From Variovorax paradoxus (lineage in GTDB: Bacteria; Pseudomonadota; Gammaproteobacteria; Burkholderiales; Burkholderiaceae_C): a stretch of DNA of 64,000 nt. The DNA is taken from assembly GCF_029919115.1 (NCBI RefSeq), contig NZ_CP123990.1, positions 744,001 through 808,000 of the forward strand, read 5' to 3'. Positions 55,993 to 63,765 of this stretch are shown here, piece after piece. A model generated the notes under the pieces. That model did no database searches. It was not told the origin of the DNA and saw nothing but the letters and a program-made list of their open reading frames with translations. How positions within the stretch are numbered: position 1 is the stretch's first letter; the number at the start of each line of letters is the position of its first letter. The position numbers were made by a program, and so were the translations under genes.

Positions 55993-56415
55993 ATGGAATC
56001 CCGCCCGCCGCTGCCTCCCTTCACCCTTGAAACTGCAACGAAGAAAGTGCAGGCTGCAGAAGACGCCTGGAACACGCGCGACCCGGTCCGTGTGAGCCTG
56101 GCCTACACGCCGGACACCGAATGGCGCAACCGCGCCGACTTCGTCAACGGCCGCGAACAGGTGGTGCAATTTCTCACCCGCAAGTGGGAGCGGGAGCACG
56201 ACTACCGCCTGAAGAAAACGCTCTGGGCCTTCATGGACAACCGCATTGCCGTGCGCTTCGAGTACGAGTGGCATGACGCAGCGGGGCAGTGGTTCCGCAG
56301 CCACGGCAACGAGAACTGGGAGTTTGCCGAGAACGGCCTGATGCAGCGGCGCTACGCGAGCATCAACGACCAGCCTATTTCCGAATCGGAGCGCAAGTTC
56401 CGCTGGGAGCGCTGA
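55993..56415 (+). CDS. DUF1348 (NTF2-like) protein
   Basis: A 140-residue protein of the DUF1348 family: [41 protein letters not shown], then [21 protein letters not shown] and a C-terminal IRRREASIN-like segment ([13 protein letters not shown]). It has the NTF2-like fold; function is not established, though many are induced by electrophiles under TetR control. It faces a TetR gene with a clear operator between them, which strongly suggests repression by that protein. Confidence 0.88.
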   Translation: MESRPPLPPFTLETATKKVQAAEDAWNTRDPVRVSLAYTPDTEWRNRADFVNGREQVVQFLTRKWEREHDYRLKKTLWAFMDNRIAVRFEYEWHDAAGQWFRSHGNENWEFAENGLMQRRYASINDQPISESERKFRWER

Positions 56416-56474
56416 GCGTGCCCCGGCTCCCGGGCACGGGTGTTGCTTGCTAGCGGGGCAAGGAGCAAACCCGC

Positions 56475-56918
56475 ATGAACCGCAACGACGTTACCGAGAA
56501 GATCATCACCGTGAAGGTGTCCAAGGGCATCCAATGGGCCGACGTGGCCAGGAAGGTGGGCCTCTCCAAGGAGTGGACCACCGCCGCATGCCTGGGGCAG
56601 ATGACGCTCGACGACAAGCAGGCCAAGATCATCGGCAAGATCTTCGGCTTGACCGCCGAAGAGCAGAAGTGGCTCAAGGTCGTGCCCTACAAGGGCTCGC
56701 TGCCCACCCCCGTGCCGACCGATCCGCTCATCTACCGCTGGTACGAGGTGGTGAGCGTGTACGGCAGCACCATCAAGGAACTGATCCACGAAGAGTTCGG
56801 CGACGGCATCATGAGCGCCATCGACTTCAGCATGGACATCCAGCGCCAGCCCGACCCCAAGGGTGACCGCGTCAACGTGGTGCTCTCGGGCAAGTTTCTG
56901 CCCTACAAGACCTACTGA
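56475..56918 (+). CDS. cynS: Cyanate hydratase (cyanase)
   Basis: A 147-residue protein that converts cyanate and bicarbonate to ammonia and carbon dioxide. The N-terminal helical domain is followed by the catalytic domain with R88, E91 (YRWYEVVSVYGST) and S114 (GIMSAIDF), which correspond to R96, E99 and S122 of the E. coli enzyme. It is 9 residues shorter at the N-terminus. Neither CynT carbonic anhydrase nor CynR is adjacent. AAGGAG lies 9 bases before the ATG. The 59-bp gap to the DUF1348 gene could allow co-transcription. Confidence 0.95.
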   Translation: MNRNDVTEKIITVKVSKGIQWADVARKVGLSKEWTTAACLGQMTLDDKQAKIIGKIFGLTAEEQKWLKVVPYKGSLPTPVPTDPLIYRWYEVVSVYGSTIKELIHEEFGDGIMSAIDFSMDIQRQPDPKGDRVNVVLSGKFLPYKTY

Positions 56919-56949
56919 CGCGGGCGACCGCCACGGGCGGGCTCGCCGT

Positions 56950-57699
56950 TCAGAACGCGTGCTCGGCCGGCTTCGGCCGCCACGCCTGGCGCCGGGGTGC
57001 CGAGATGCTGCTGCCCTCGACGGCGCCGGCAATCGAGCGCGCCACGGCTTCCACCGGCACCGCGATGCGCCGCTGCGTGACCATGCGCTCGAAGCTGCTG
57101 CAGGCGGCAATGCGGTCGGCCAGCGTGTTGTCTGCCTCGCCCACGTCGGGGCGCACCACCGTCACGCGCACCCTGCCGGCATGCTCTTGCCGCAGCCCTT
57201 CGGAGATGGCGTCCACCGCATACTGCGTGCCGCAATACACGGCTGAATTGGGCGACACGCCATGCGCGGGCACCGGCGCCACGTTGACGATATGGCCCCA
57301 GCCCTGCTCCTGCATGGTCGGCAGCACCGCCGCAATGCCCAGCAGCACGCCGCGCAAATTCACGTCGATCATCAGTTCCCACTCGTCGATCTTGCGTGTC
57401 CACAGCGGCGAGCGCGGCATCACGCCCGCGGCGTTCACCAGCACGTCGATGCGGTCGTGCTGCTCGAGTGCGAACTCGGCAAACGCTTCCACATCGGGCC
57501 GGTAGGTCACGTCGAGCCGTTGGAAGCTCGCCGTTCCGCCTGCTGCGGTGATTTCTTCGGCCAGTGCTTCCAGCTTGTGGGTGCGGCGTGCGCCGAGCAC
57601 CACCTTGGCGCCGCGCCGTGCGAGCAGCCGTGCGGCCGCTGCGCCAATGCCACCGCTTGCGCCCGTGATGAGGACGACTTTTTCCTGGATTGCGCTCAT
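56950..57699 (-). CDS. SDR family protein lacking catalytic Ser and Lys
   Basis: A 249-residue short-chain dehydrogenase fold. TGASGGIG (12-19), the NNAG-equivalent NAAG (89-92) and Y155 are present. At the positions of the catalytic lysine and serine are Q159 (YCGTQYAVDAIS) and P142 (NVAPVPAH), so two of three catalytic residues are missing. It belongs to the classical SDR group close to YdfG-like oxidoreductases. It may be a nucleotide-binding or scaffold protein. The ATG at 57699 follows GAGGAGTTT. It converges on cynS. Confidence 0.85.
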   Translation of the reverse strand: MSAIQEKVVLITGASGGIGAAAARLLARRGAKVVLGARRTHKLEALAEEITAAGGTASFQRLDVTYRPDVEAFAEFALEQHDRIDVLVNAAGVMPRSPLWTRKIDEWELMIDVNLRGVLLGIAAVLPTMQEQGWGHIVNVAPVPAHGVSPNSAVYCGTQYAVDAISEGLRQEHAGRVRVTVVRPDVGEADNTLADRIAACSSFERMVTQRRIAVPVEAVARSIAGAVEGSSISAPRRQAWRPKPAEHAF

Positions 57700-58191
57700 G
57701 AGAAACTCCTCGTGCTGGTCTGTGTGAACCATGGCGCAACGCTGCGCCGGCATGGAGACAAGTCTCGCGCCGATGGTGCCGCGGGCGTTATACGAATCGA
57801 ACGGCGTTCTTGCCTGATTCTCCAAAATGTCGCCGCCGTCATCGAACTGATCGCCGCGCAGCAACTCATGGAGGATGTAGCCGTCCTTGGTGATCCGCAG
57901 GCCGGCCTATCGGTTCTGATCGTTCGTCGTTCGGGCCGATTCGGGGGGCGAGTGCGAGATTCTGCGGAAGAATGGAGTGCCCTCAGGCCCGCCACTGGAA
58001 GACCCGGCTTCGGTGGTCGATGCGGTGCTGTCGGTGGTGCGTGCGGTGCGCGCCGGCGGGCCGGCCGAGGCTCCATGAACGATGACTCCGCAGAAGTGCG
58101 GATTCACGACGAGCTTGTTACTCACAGCTGCGCGCCGTAGGCCAATAAAGTTCTCTCGCGGCGCCACCCGAGTGCGCCTCAAGGACCGGCG
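57700..58191. other. 492-bp stretch without a supported gene
   Basis: Open frames exist in several phases but none has both a credible start and protein-like composition; one runs out of the SDR gene antisense and looks like a shadow. The left end must contain the SDR promoter. No repeat, tRNA or strong hairpin was found. Confidence 0.5.
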
Positions 58192-58551
58192 ATGACCCGC
58201 AAGAGAAGCGAAGACCGCATGAGCTGCGAAAAGCAAGCTCGCGGCCGAGTTGCATTGGCGCTCGAAATCCGTAAAAGCATTGCAGCATGCAATGAGCACC
58301 TTGCGCGGGGCAATGATGTCCATGCGCTCACGGCGGCGCTGATGTTGCCTTGCTATCTGGCCGAGTTCAGGAGCCTGGTGCTCGGGTTGACCGAGATGGA
58401 GGAGAACGAACTCAGGTCCGTTCTTGCGACCTATTCCCTGGCTTCCTCGATGGAGTCGTCCCACTCGGCGCCCAGCGCAACCCGGATGTGGGATGCCACG
58501 GCCGAAAGGCGTGCGTCCGACACTGCGACGGGGGGCGCATCGTCCAGGTGA
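58192..58551 (+). CDS. Hypothetical protein, low confidence
   Basis: A 119-residue frame with a good ribosome-binding site (AAGGA, 6 bases before the ATG). The first 85 residues are protein-like (VALALEIRKSIAACNEHLA, LTAALMLPCYLAEFRSLVLG), helical and soluble. The last 35 are Ser/Ala-rich and overlap the 3' end of an opposite-strand frame (58431-58679), which suggests that one of the two is not real over that part. No family recognised. Confidence 0.45.
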   Translation: MTRKRSEDRMSCEKQARGRVALALEIRKSIAACNEHLARGNDVHALTAALMLPCYLAEFRSLVLGLTEMEENELRSVLATYSLASSMESSHSAPSATRMWDATAERRASDTATGGASSR

Positions 58552-58679
58552 TTGGCGATGACCAGGAGTTCGGCAGCCGCCTGCGGCGAGTACTTCAATA
58601 CCGAAGCCAGGCACGTGGTCAGCGCGAATATGCGGCTTTCCGCAGCTTCGAGGCGCCGGGTGACTGCGTCGAGGTCCAT
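58431..58679 (-). CDS. Hypothetical small helical protein
   Basis: An 82-residue frame beginning MDLDAVTRRLEAAESRIFAL and continuing through SPQAAAELLVIANHLDDAPP to a stop at 58431. The pattern is of two or three amphipathic helices, acidic, with no signal peptide. GAGG lies 8 bases before the ATG, separated by an A-tract. It overlaps the 3' end of the opposite frame at 58192-58551 by 121 bp. I favour this one slightly because the whole frame has consistent protein-like composition. Confidence 0.5.
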   Translation of the reverse strand: MDLDAVTRRLEAAESRIFALTTCLASVLKYSPQAAAELLVIANHLDDAPPVAVSDARLSAVASHIRVALGAEWDDSIEEARE

Positions 58680-58871
58680 TTTTTTTGCCTCGCGCAGAGG
58701 CCTCAGTAGCAAAACCTCGACGCTACAGCCCGCGCGCGGCCAAAAATGTCGGCGGACATCCGGCGCAAGTGTCGGCCATTCCCCTGCCGGCGTCCCACGA
58801 TTGGTGCGCTCATCAGTGGTGCGGGCCGATCCTCTCAGTCGCCCTTCAGCTCGTTCACCCTTTCACCTCTC

Positions 58872-60173
58872 TCACCCCGAATATCCCGCAAGCCTTGGCA
58901 GGAACAGCACCATGTCCGGCCACACCGTCACCAGCGCCAGCGCCCCCAGCATGACGATGAGAAAGGGCAAGGTCTCCCGGATCAGTACCAGAAGAGGCAC
59001 ATCCGCGATCTTCGCCATCATGAACAGCAGCAGGCCGTAGGGCGGCGTCACCAGCCCGATCATGATGTTCAGCACGGCCATCACGCCGAAGTGCACGGGG
59101 TCGATACCCAGCGCGGATGCAGTCGGCAGCAGCACGGGCAGCATGATCAGGATGATGGTCGAGCCTTCGAGGAACGCGCCCATCACAAGCAGGATGACGT
59201 TCACCAGCAGCAGGAAAGCCATGGGTGAAAGATCCAGCCCCTTCATTGCCGTGCTCAGCGTGGCGGGAATGTTCTCCGACGTGATGACGTAGTTGAACAC
59301 CATTGCGCCGGCGATGAGCATGCCGATGGAAATGCTCATGCGCGCACTGGAGAGCAGCGACTGGTACAGGTCGGCCCAGCGCATGCTGCGGTACAGCACC
59401 GTCGAAATCAGCAAGGCGTAGGCGGCCGCAATGCCCGCTGCCTCGGTGGGCGTGGTCACGCCGGTGTACAGGCAGCCCAGCAAGATGACGGGCAGCATGA
59501 GCGCCGGCAGCGCCTCGCGCGTGATGCGCGGCATCTCGCGCAGCGGCACCCTTGGCTCGACCGGAAAGCGGCCCCGCCGTGCAAGCACATAGATGAGCCC
59601 CATCTGCACGGCGCCCAGCAGCAGGCCCGGCAGCACGCCGGCAATGAACAGGTAGCCGATCGACGTGCCGGACACCAGGGCATACAGCACCAGCGGAATG
59701 GAAGGCGGAAGAATGGGCCCGATCACGGACGAGACGGCGCTCAACGCTGCGGCAAAGCCCGGCGTGTACTTGCCGTCCTTGGTCATCATCTCCTGCATCA
59801 GCTTGCCCGAGCCGGCCGCGTCCGCCAGCGCCGACCCCGACATGCTGGCAAACACGATGCTCTGAAGCACGTTCACCTGCGCCAGGCCGCCCGGAAAGCG
59901 GCCGACGATGGCATTGCAGAAGCGCAGCAGCCGGTCGAGGATGCTGCCCGAGCTCATGATGGTGGCCGCCAGGATGAACAGCGGAATCGCCAGCATCAGA
60001 AAGCTGGAGTAGGTGCCGTTGAGCAGCTGCTCCGCCGCGGCGCCCATGTCCATGCCCTTCAGGTACAGGTACAGGACGGAGCCGCCGATCATTGCGTGGC
60101 CGATGGGCACGCCCAGGAGGCTGAGCGCCACGATGACGTAGAGCGCCAGCGAAAAAGGACTGGTGAAATTCAC
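58872..60173 (-). CDS. dctM: TRAP transporter large permease (DctM)
   Basis: A 433-residue membrane protein with about 12 spans, the sodium-coupled channel subunit of a TRAP importer. Family segments include LLNGTYSSFLMLAIPLFILA, MSGSALADAAGSGKLM, GPILPPSIPLVLYALVSG, TPTEAAGIAAAYAL and MIGLVTPPYGLLLF. Translation starts at GTG 60173, overlapping the dctQ stop by four bases (GTGA). It is the last gene of dctP-dctQ-dctM, transcribed leftwards behind aroQ. Confidence 0.92.
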   Translation of the reverse strand: MNFTSPFSLALYVIVALSLLGVPIGHAMIGGSVLYLYLKGMDMGAAAEQLLNGTYSSFLMLAIPLFILAATIMSSGSILDRLLRFCNAIVGRFPGGLAQVNVLQSIVFASMSGSALADAAGSGKLMQEMMTKDGKYTPGFAAALSAVSSVIGPILPPSIPLVLYALVSGTSIGYLFIAGVLPGLLLGAVQMGLIYVLARRGRFPVEPRVPLREMPRITREALPALMLPVILLGCLYTGVTTPTEAAGIAAAYALLISTVLYRSMRWADLYQSLLSSARMSISIGMLIAGAMVFNYVITSENIPATLSTAMKGLDLSPMAFLLLVNVILLVMGAFLEGSTIILIMLPVLLPTASALGIDPVHFGVMAVLNIMIGLVTPPYGLLLFMMAKIADVPLLVLIRETLPFLIVMLGALALVTVWPDMVLFLPRLAGYSG

Positions 60174-60673
60174 AACGCGGATGAAGAAGAGGAGGGGAGT
60201 TCGCTGGTTGCCGGTGCAGGCCCGCGAATGAGCTGGCGCAGGCTGCGGGCGATCACGGCCACGACAAAGACCAGGTAGATGGCGTACATCAGGTCCATGC
60301 GAATGCCCAGGTACGAGCTTTTCTCGACCTTCATGAAGCTCACGTAGGCGTAAGAAGCGGGCAGCGACATGCCGAACAGCACGATCACGCCCAGCGCCGC
60401 AATGGCGCCGGCAATGCGGCGTATGCGAGGGCCGGCGTTCGAGGCGATGAAGTCCATGCGTATTTCGTCGGAATCCTTGAGCATGAAAGCCGCACCCCAG
60501 AGCACCAGCCACAGCCATGCCGCCAGCGAGACCTCGGAGGTCCAGCCGACCGGCCAGTTGAAGAGGTAGCGCAGCGTGATCTGCACGATGAACGCGACGA
60601 AGATCACCCCGAGGAGCAGCGCGGCGACCGCTTCGGCGAAGCGGTGCAGCAAGGAAAGCGTGCGATCGAACAT
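60170..60673 (-). CDS. dctQ: TRAP transporter small permease (DctQ)
   Basis: A 167-residue membrane protein with four hydrophobic spans, the small subunit that supports DctM. The TRAP small-subunit pattern is visible in LRYLFNWPVGWTSEVSLAAWLWLVLWGA and KDSDEIRMDFI. The C-terminus is a serine-rich tail. It begins 10 bp after the dctP stop and overlaps dctM by four bases, so the three subunits are coupled. Confidence 0.9.
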   Translation of the reverse strand: MFDRTLSLLHRFAEAVAALLLGVIFVAFIVQITLRYLFNWPVGWTSEVSLAAWLWLVLWGAAFMLKDSDEIRMDFIASNAGPRIRRIAGAIAALGVIVLFGMSLPASYAYVSFMKVEKSSYLGIRMDLMYAIYLVFVVAVIARSLRQLIRGPAPATSELPSSSSSAL

Positions 60674-60683
60674 GGCTTTCGGG

Positions 60684-61673
60684 TCACTTCATGGCGTTGA
60701 TCTTGTCGAGCATGCCGGGCGGCCAGTTCTTCGCATCGTCCGAGGCCAGGTAGGCCTTCTGCGCGTAGTCGCGAAAGGCGTTGATGTTGGGCACATACAC
60801 CTCGAGGCCCTGCTTTCGAAAGCTGTCGGCCAGCTCGGCTTCGCGCTTCTGGTGCTCGGCCGTGCTCCAGGCAATGGCCTTGTCCGCGGCGGCCTGGAAG
60901 CTGCGCTGCTTCGCGGGCGCCATGGCTTGCCAGGTCTTCATGTTCACGGTCAGCAGGTCGAAGGCCACAAGGTGCGAGGTGAGCACGATCTGCGACATGA
61001 CCTCGTTGAACTTCATGTTCTGCACATTGGGCAGCGGGTTGTCCTGGCCGTCGATGGCGCCGGTCTGCAGGCCGGTGTAGGTCTCGGCGTAGGCCATGGG
61101 CGTGGGATTGGCCCCGAGCGAGCGTCCCAGCATCTGCCAGGTGTCGCCGGGCGGCATGCGCAGCTTGACGCCGGCCAGGTCGGCGGGCGTGCCGATGCGC
61201 TTCTTCGTCTTCAGGCCCACATGGCGCGTGCCGAAGAAGGTCGGCCCGAGGATCTTCACCTTCAGCTGGTCTTCGACCATCTTCTTCATCTGCGCGCCAA
61301 GGTCGCTCGCAAAGAACTTCGTCAGGTGCTCAGGGTCGCGGAACAGGTAGGCCGAGGTAAGCAGCGACCACGCCGGCACCTGCTTTGAAATATCCTGCGG
61401 CGCGATGTTGCCCATCTCCAGGTTGTCGCGCTGCAGGGCGACCAGTTCGGTGCCCTGCCGGAACAGCGTGGAGTTCAGGAACATGTCGATCTTGTAGTCG
61501 GCCTCGATGTCCTTGGCGAACATCTTCATCATGTCGGCGCGGATGTCCTTGTCCGAGAACACCGCCGCAAACCGCAGCGTGGGCGGTGTCTGGGCCATTG
61601 TGGGCAAGACGGTGCCGGCGGCCAGCGCGGCTCCTGCGCCCAGCAGCATGCGGCGATCGATCGAAAAGGTCAT
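60684..61673 (-). CDS. dctP: TRAP transporter periplasmic receptor (DctP)
   Basis: A 329-residue substrate-binding protein with an N-terminal export signal (MTFSIDRRMLLGAGAALAAG, possible Tat). The receptor has GTRHVGLKTKKRIGTPADLAG and LRMPPGDTWQMLGRSLGANPTPMAYAE, with the conserved arginine (KLRMP) that binds the carboxylate of the substrate, and GAIDGQDNPL. Coupling with aroQ and an IclR regulator suggests an alicyclic or aromatic acid such as quinate or shikimate. That substrate is an inference. Confidence 0.9.
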   Translation of the reverse strand: MTFSIDRRMLLGAGAALAAGTVLPTMAQTPPTLRFAAVFSDKDIRADMMKMFAKDIEADYKIDMFLNSTLFRQGTELVALQRDNLEMGNIAPQDISKQVPAWSLLTSAYLFRDPEHLTKFFASDLGAQMKKMVEDQLKVKILGPTFFGTRHVGLKTKKRIGTPADLAGVKLRMPPGDTWQMLGRSLGANPTPMAYAETYTGLQTGAIDGQDNPLPNVQNMKFNEVMSQIVLTSHLVAFDLLTVNMKTWQAMAPAKQRSFQAAADKAIAWSTAEHQKREAELADSFRKQGLEVYVPNINAFRDYAQKAYLASDDAKNWPPGMLDKINAMK

Positions 61674-61711
61674 GGTGGTCTCCTGTCGTGTTGTGATGAT
61701 GAACGCTGAAT

Positions 61712-62170
61712 TCAGGCTGCCGGCGCAGATGCGGCCGCGAGCCGCTGCGCGAGCGCGCGGATCGCCAGTTCGTAGCCAAACGCGCCAAAGCCGCAGATCA
61801 CGCCCGTGGCGGCCAGCGACACCAGCGAATGCTGGTAGAGCGCATCTCGCCGGTGGATGTTGGTCAGGTGGACTTCCGCAATGGGCTGATCCAGCGTCTT
61901 GAGCGCGTCGAGCAGCGGAATCGATCGGAACGACAGCCCCGCCGGGTTGATGGCAACCGCCGCGGCTCGCTCGCGCGCCTCTTGCACCCAGTCGACCATC
62001 ACGCCTTCGTGGTTGGTCTGGCGAAAGTCGCAGTCGAGCCCCAGTTCGCCGGCAACGCTGCGGCACAGCTGCTCCACCTGCGCCAGCGTGGTGCTGCCGT
62101 AAAGGTGCGGCTCACGCACGCCGAGCAGGTTGAGATTGGGGCCGTTGAGGATGTAGACGATGGAGCTCAT
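61712..62170 (-). CDS. aroQ: 3-dehydroquinate dehydratase, type II
   Basis: A 152-residue dodecameric type II dehydroquinase that interconverts 3-dehydroquinate and 3-dehydroshikimate. NGPNLNLLGVREPHLYG contains R19 and the catalytic Y24, NPAGLSFRSIPLLDAL and the histidine-containing EVHLTNIHRRD are conserved. It is a second copy in its setting: the gene heads a TRAP operon and faces an IclR regulator, so it probably works in quinate or shikimate degradation and not only in aromatic biosynthesis. The start at 62170 lies 33 bp from an IclR-like operator. Confidence 0.93.
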   Translation of the reverse strand: MSSIVYILNGPNLNLLGVREPHLYGSTTLAQVEQLCRSVAGELGLDCDFRQTNHEGVMVDWVQEARERAAAVAINPAGLSFRSIPLLDALKTLDQPIAEVHLTNIHRRDALYQHSLVSLAATGVICGFGAFGYELAIRALAQRLAAASAPAA

Positions 62171-62202
62171 GCGGCCGATTCTTCGGCGGAGCCGCGAAAG
62201 AC

Positions 62203-62217
62203 TTTCCAGATTGGAAA
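62203..62217. promoter_or_regulatory. Palindromic operator, IclR-family type
   Basis: TTTCCA, three spacer bases, TGGAAA: a perfect inverted repeat in the 58 bp between the divergent aroQ and iclR-type starts. IclR proteins bind palindromes with TGGAAA half-sites, so it is a likely site for the adjacent regulator. Confidence 0.7.
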
Positions 62218-62228
62218 CACCTTTCATA

Positions 62229-63032
62229 ATGCAGGATATGAGCATTTCACTTGATCGCGGCCTCTCGATGGTGGAGCACCTTGCGCGCCATCCGCAGGGG
62301 CTGCCGCTGACGCTGCTCGCCTCCGAGCTCGACATTCCGCTCGGCGCCTGCCACCGCCTGCTGGCCGACCTGCAGCGCTGCGGCTACGTTCGCCAGACGC
62401 GCAAGCAGGGCGACTACGTGCTGACGACCAAGGTGGTATCGCTCGGGCTGGGCTTCCTGAGCGGGGCCGGCATCGTGAACATTGCCGAGCCGCTGCTGGA
62501 GCGGCTCGGCCAGTTGTCCGGCGAACTGGTGCGCCTTTCCATCGTGGACGAAGACCGCCTCACCTGGGTCGCCAAGTCGCAGGGCACGCGGCAGGCGGGG
62601 CTGCGCTACGACCCCGACATGGGCATGGATGCGCGCCTGTCGTGCACGTCTTCCGGCCACGCGTGGCTGATGACGCTGAGCGACGAACGCGCACTGGAGC
62701 TGGTCTCGCGCCAAGGCTTCGGCACGCCGGCGGAATACGGCCCGAAGGCGCCAACCACCATCCGTGCGCTGCTGGGCTTTCTGCATGCGGCGCGGGTGCG
62801 CGGCTACGCCATGATCGACGAGGTCTTCGCGCCCGGCATGGCCGCCATGGCGGCGCCGGTGTTCCGCCGCAAGGAGGTGGTCGGCGTGATCAGCATTGCC
62901 GGACCCCGCACGCGCCTCGGCAGCGACCGCATGCATGAGCTGGCGCCGGCGCTGCTGGCGGCAACGGCCGAGCTTGGGCCGATCAGCCACGCATCGAGCC
63001 TGTTCGGCCGTCCTTCGCTGGGCAAGGGCTGA
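62229..63032 (+). CDS. IclR family transcriptional regulator
   Basis: A 267-residue regulator. The N-terminal winged helix (about 10-70, with GLPLTLLASELDIPLGACHRLLADLQRCGYV) is followed by the IclR ligand domain (ETLGLRYDPD-like AGLRYDPDMGMDARLSCTSSGHAWL). It may start at ATG 62229 or 62238. It is divergent from aroQ-dctPQM and a palindrome lies between them, so it probably controls that operon in response to the transported acid. Confidence 0.9.
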   Translation: MQDMSISLDRGLSMVEHLARHPQGLPLTLLASELDIPLGACHRLLADLQRCGYVRQTRKQGDYVLTTKVVSLGLGFLSGAGIVNIAEPLLERLGQLSGELVRLSIVDEDRLTWVAKSQGTRQAGLRYDPDMGMDARLSCTSSGHAWLMTLSDERALELVSRQGFGTPAEYGPKAPTTIRALLGFLHAARVRGYAMIDEVFAPGMAAMAAPVFRRKEVVGVISIAGPRTRLGSDRMHELAPALLAATAELGPISHASSLFGRPSLGKG

Positions 63033-63063
63033 GCCGCGCGGCCCTGCTCTGCGCTTTGGTTTG

Positions 63064-63654
63064 TCAGTAAGGCGGCGCCTTGCGCGCCCGCTGCTCGCGC
63101 GCGGCTTCGGTCCACCAGGCCAGGTCGTCGGCAAAGCGGCCGAACGAGCGCTGCAGTGATTCGCCCGCACTGCCCGTGGGCTTGCCGTCGGCATCCAGCG
63201 TCTGCGAAATCGGCCCGACAGCCAGCGTGCTCGAGACGACGACCATGCCCATCTCCGACAGGATCGAATGCCACACGGTGCCCGAGCGCACGCCCGAAAA
63301 CCGGCCTGCCGAATAGCTGGCAACCGCCGCGGGCCGCCAGAACCATTCTTCGAGAAAGTGGTCGGTGAGGTTCTTCAGGCCGGGTTGCGGACCCCAGTTG
63401 TATTCGCCCGTCACAAAGACGAAGGCGTCCGCGCCGCGTATCTTTTGCGCGAGTGCCTCCATGGCCGCAGGCGCGGTGCCCTTGGGGTACTCCTTGTACA
63501 TGCGGTCGAGCATGGGCAGACCCACGGCCTGGGCGTCGATCAGTTGGGCATCGGCGCCGCGCGATTCGAGGCCCGCCACCAGATAGTCCGCCAGGCGAAT
63601 GCCCATGCGGTCCGACCTGTAGGAACCGTAGAAAACCAGGATCTTGTCAGCCAT
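63064..63654 (-). CDS. NAD(P)H-dependent FMN reductase-like flavoprotein
   Basis: A 196-residue flavodoxin-fold protein of the NADPH-dependent FMN reductase group. The N-terminal KILVFYGSYRSDRMG binds the FMN phosphate, FVFVTGEYNWGPQPGLKNLTDHF is the family loop with the conserved Tyr-Asn pair, and WRPAAVASYSAGRFSGVRSG follows. It probably reduces quinones, azo compounds or free flavin. GGAG lies 8 bases before the ATG at 63654. It converges on the IclR-type gene. Confidence 0.88.
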   Translation of the reverse strand: MADKILVFYGSYRSDRMGIRLADYLVAGLESRGADAQLIDAQAVGLPMLDRMYKEYPKGTAPAAMEALAQKIRGADAFVFVTGEYNWGPQPGLKNLTDHFLEEWFWRPAAVASYSAGRFSGVRSGTVWHSILSEMGMVVVSSTLAVGPISQTLDADGKPTGSAGESLQRSFGRFADDLAWWTEAAREQRARKAPPY

Positions 63655-63765
63655 TCGTCGCTCCGTTTTGAAGGCCGGGCGGCCATGGGAGCGAAGGCTA
63701 CAACATTGGTGTGCAGGCGCATTTCGTAGCAGCATCTTTCAAAACCTGTGGCTACCATCGCCGCC

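Noticed and set aside
57262..58140. 292-codon plus-strand frame after cynS
   Set aside because: The first half is antisense to the SDR gene and the second half has no start or recognisable family.
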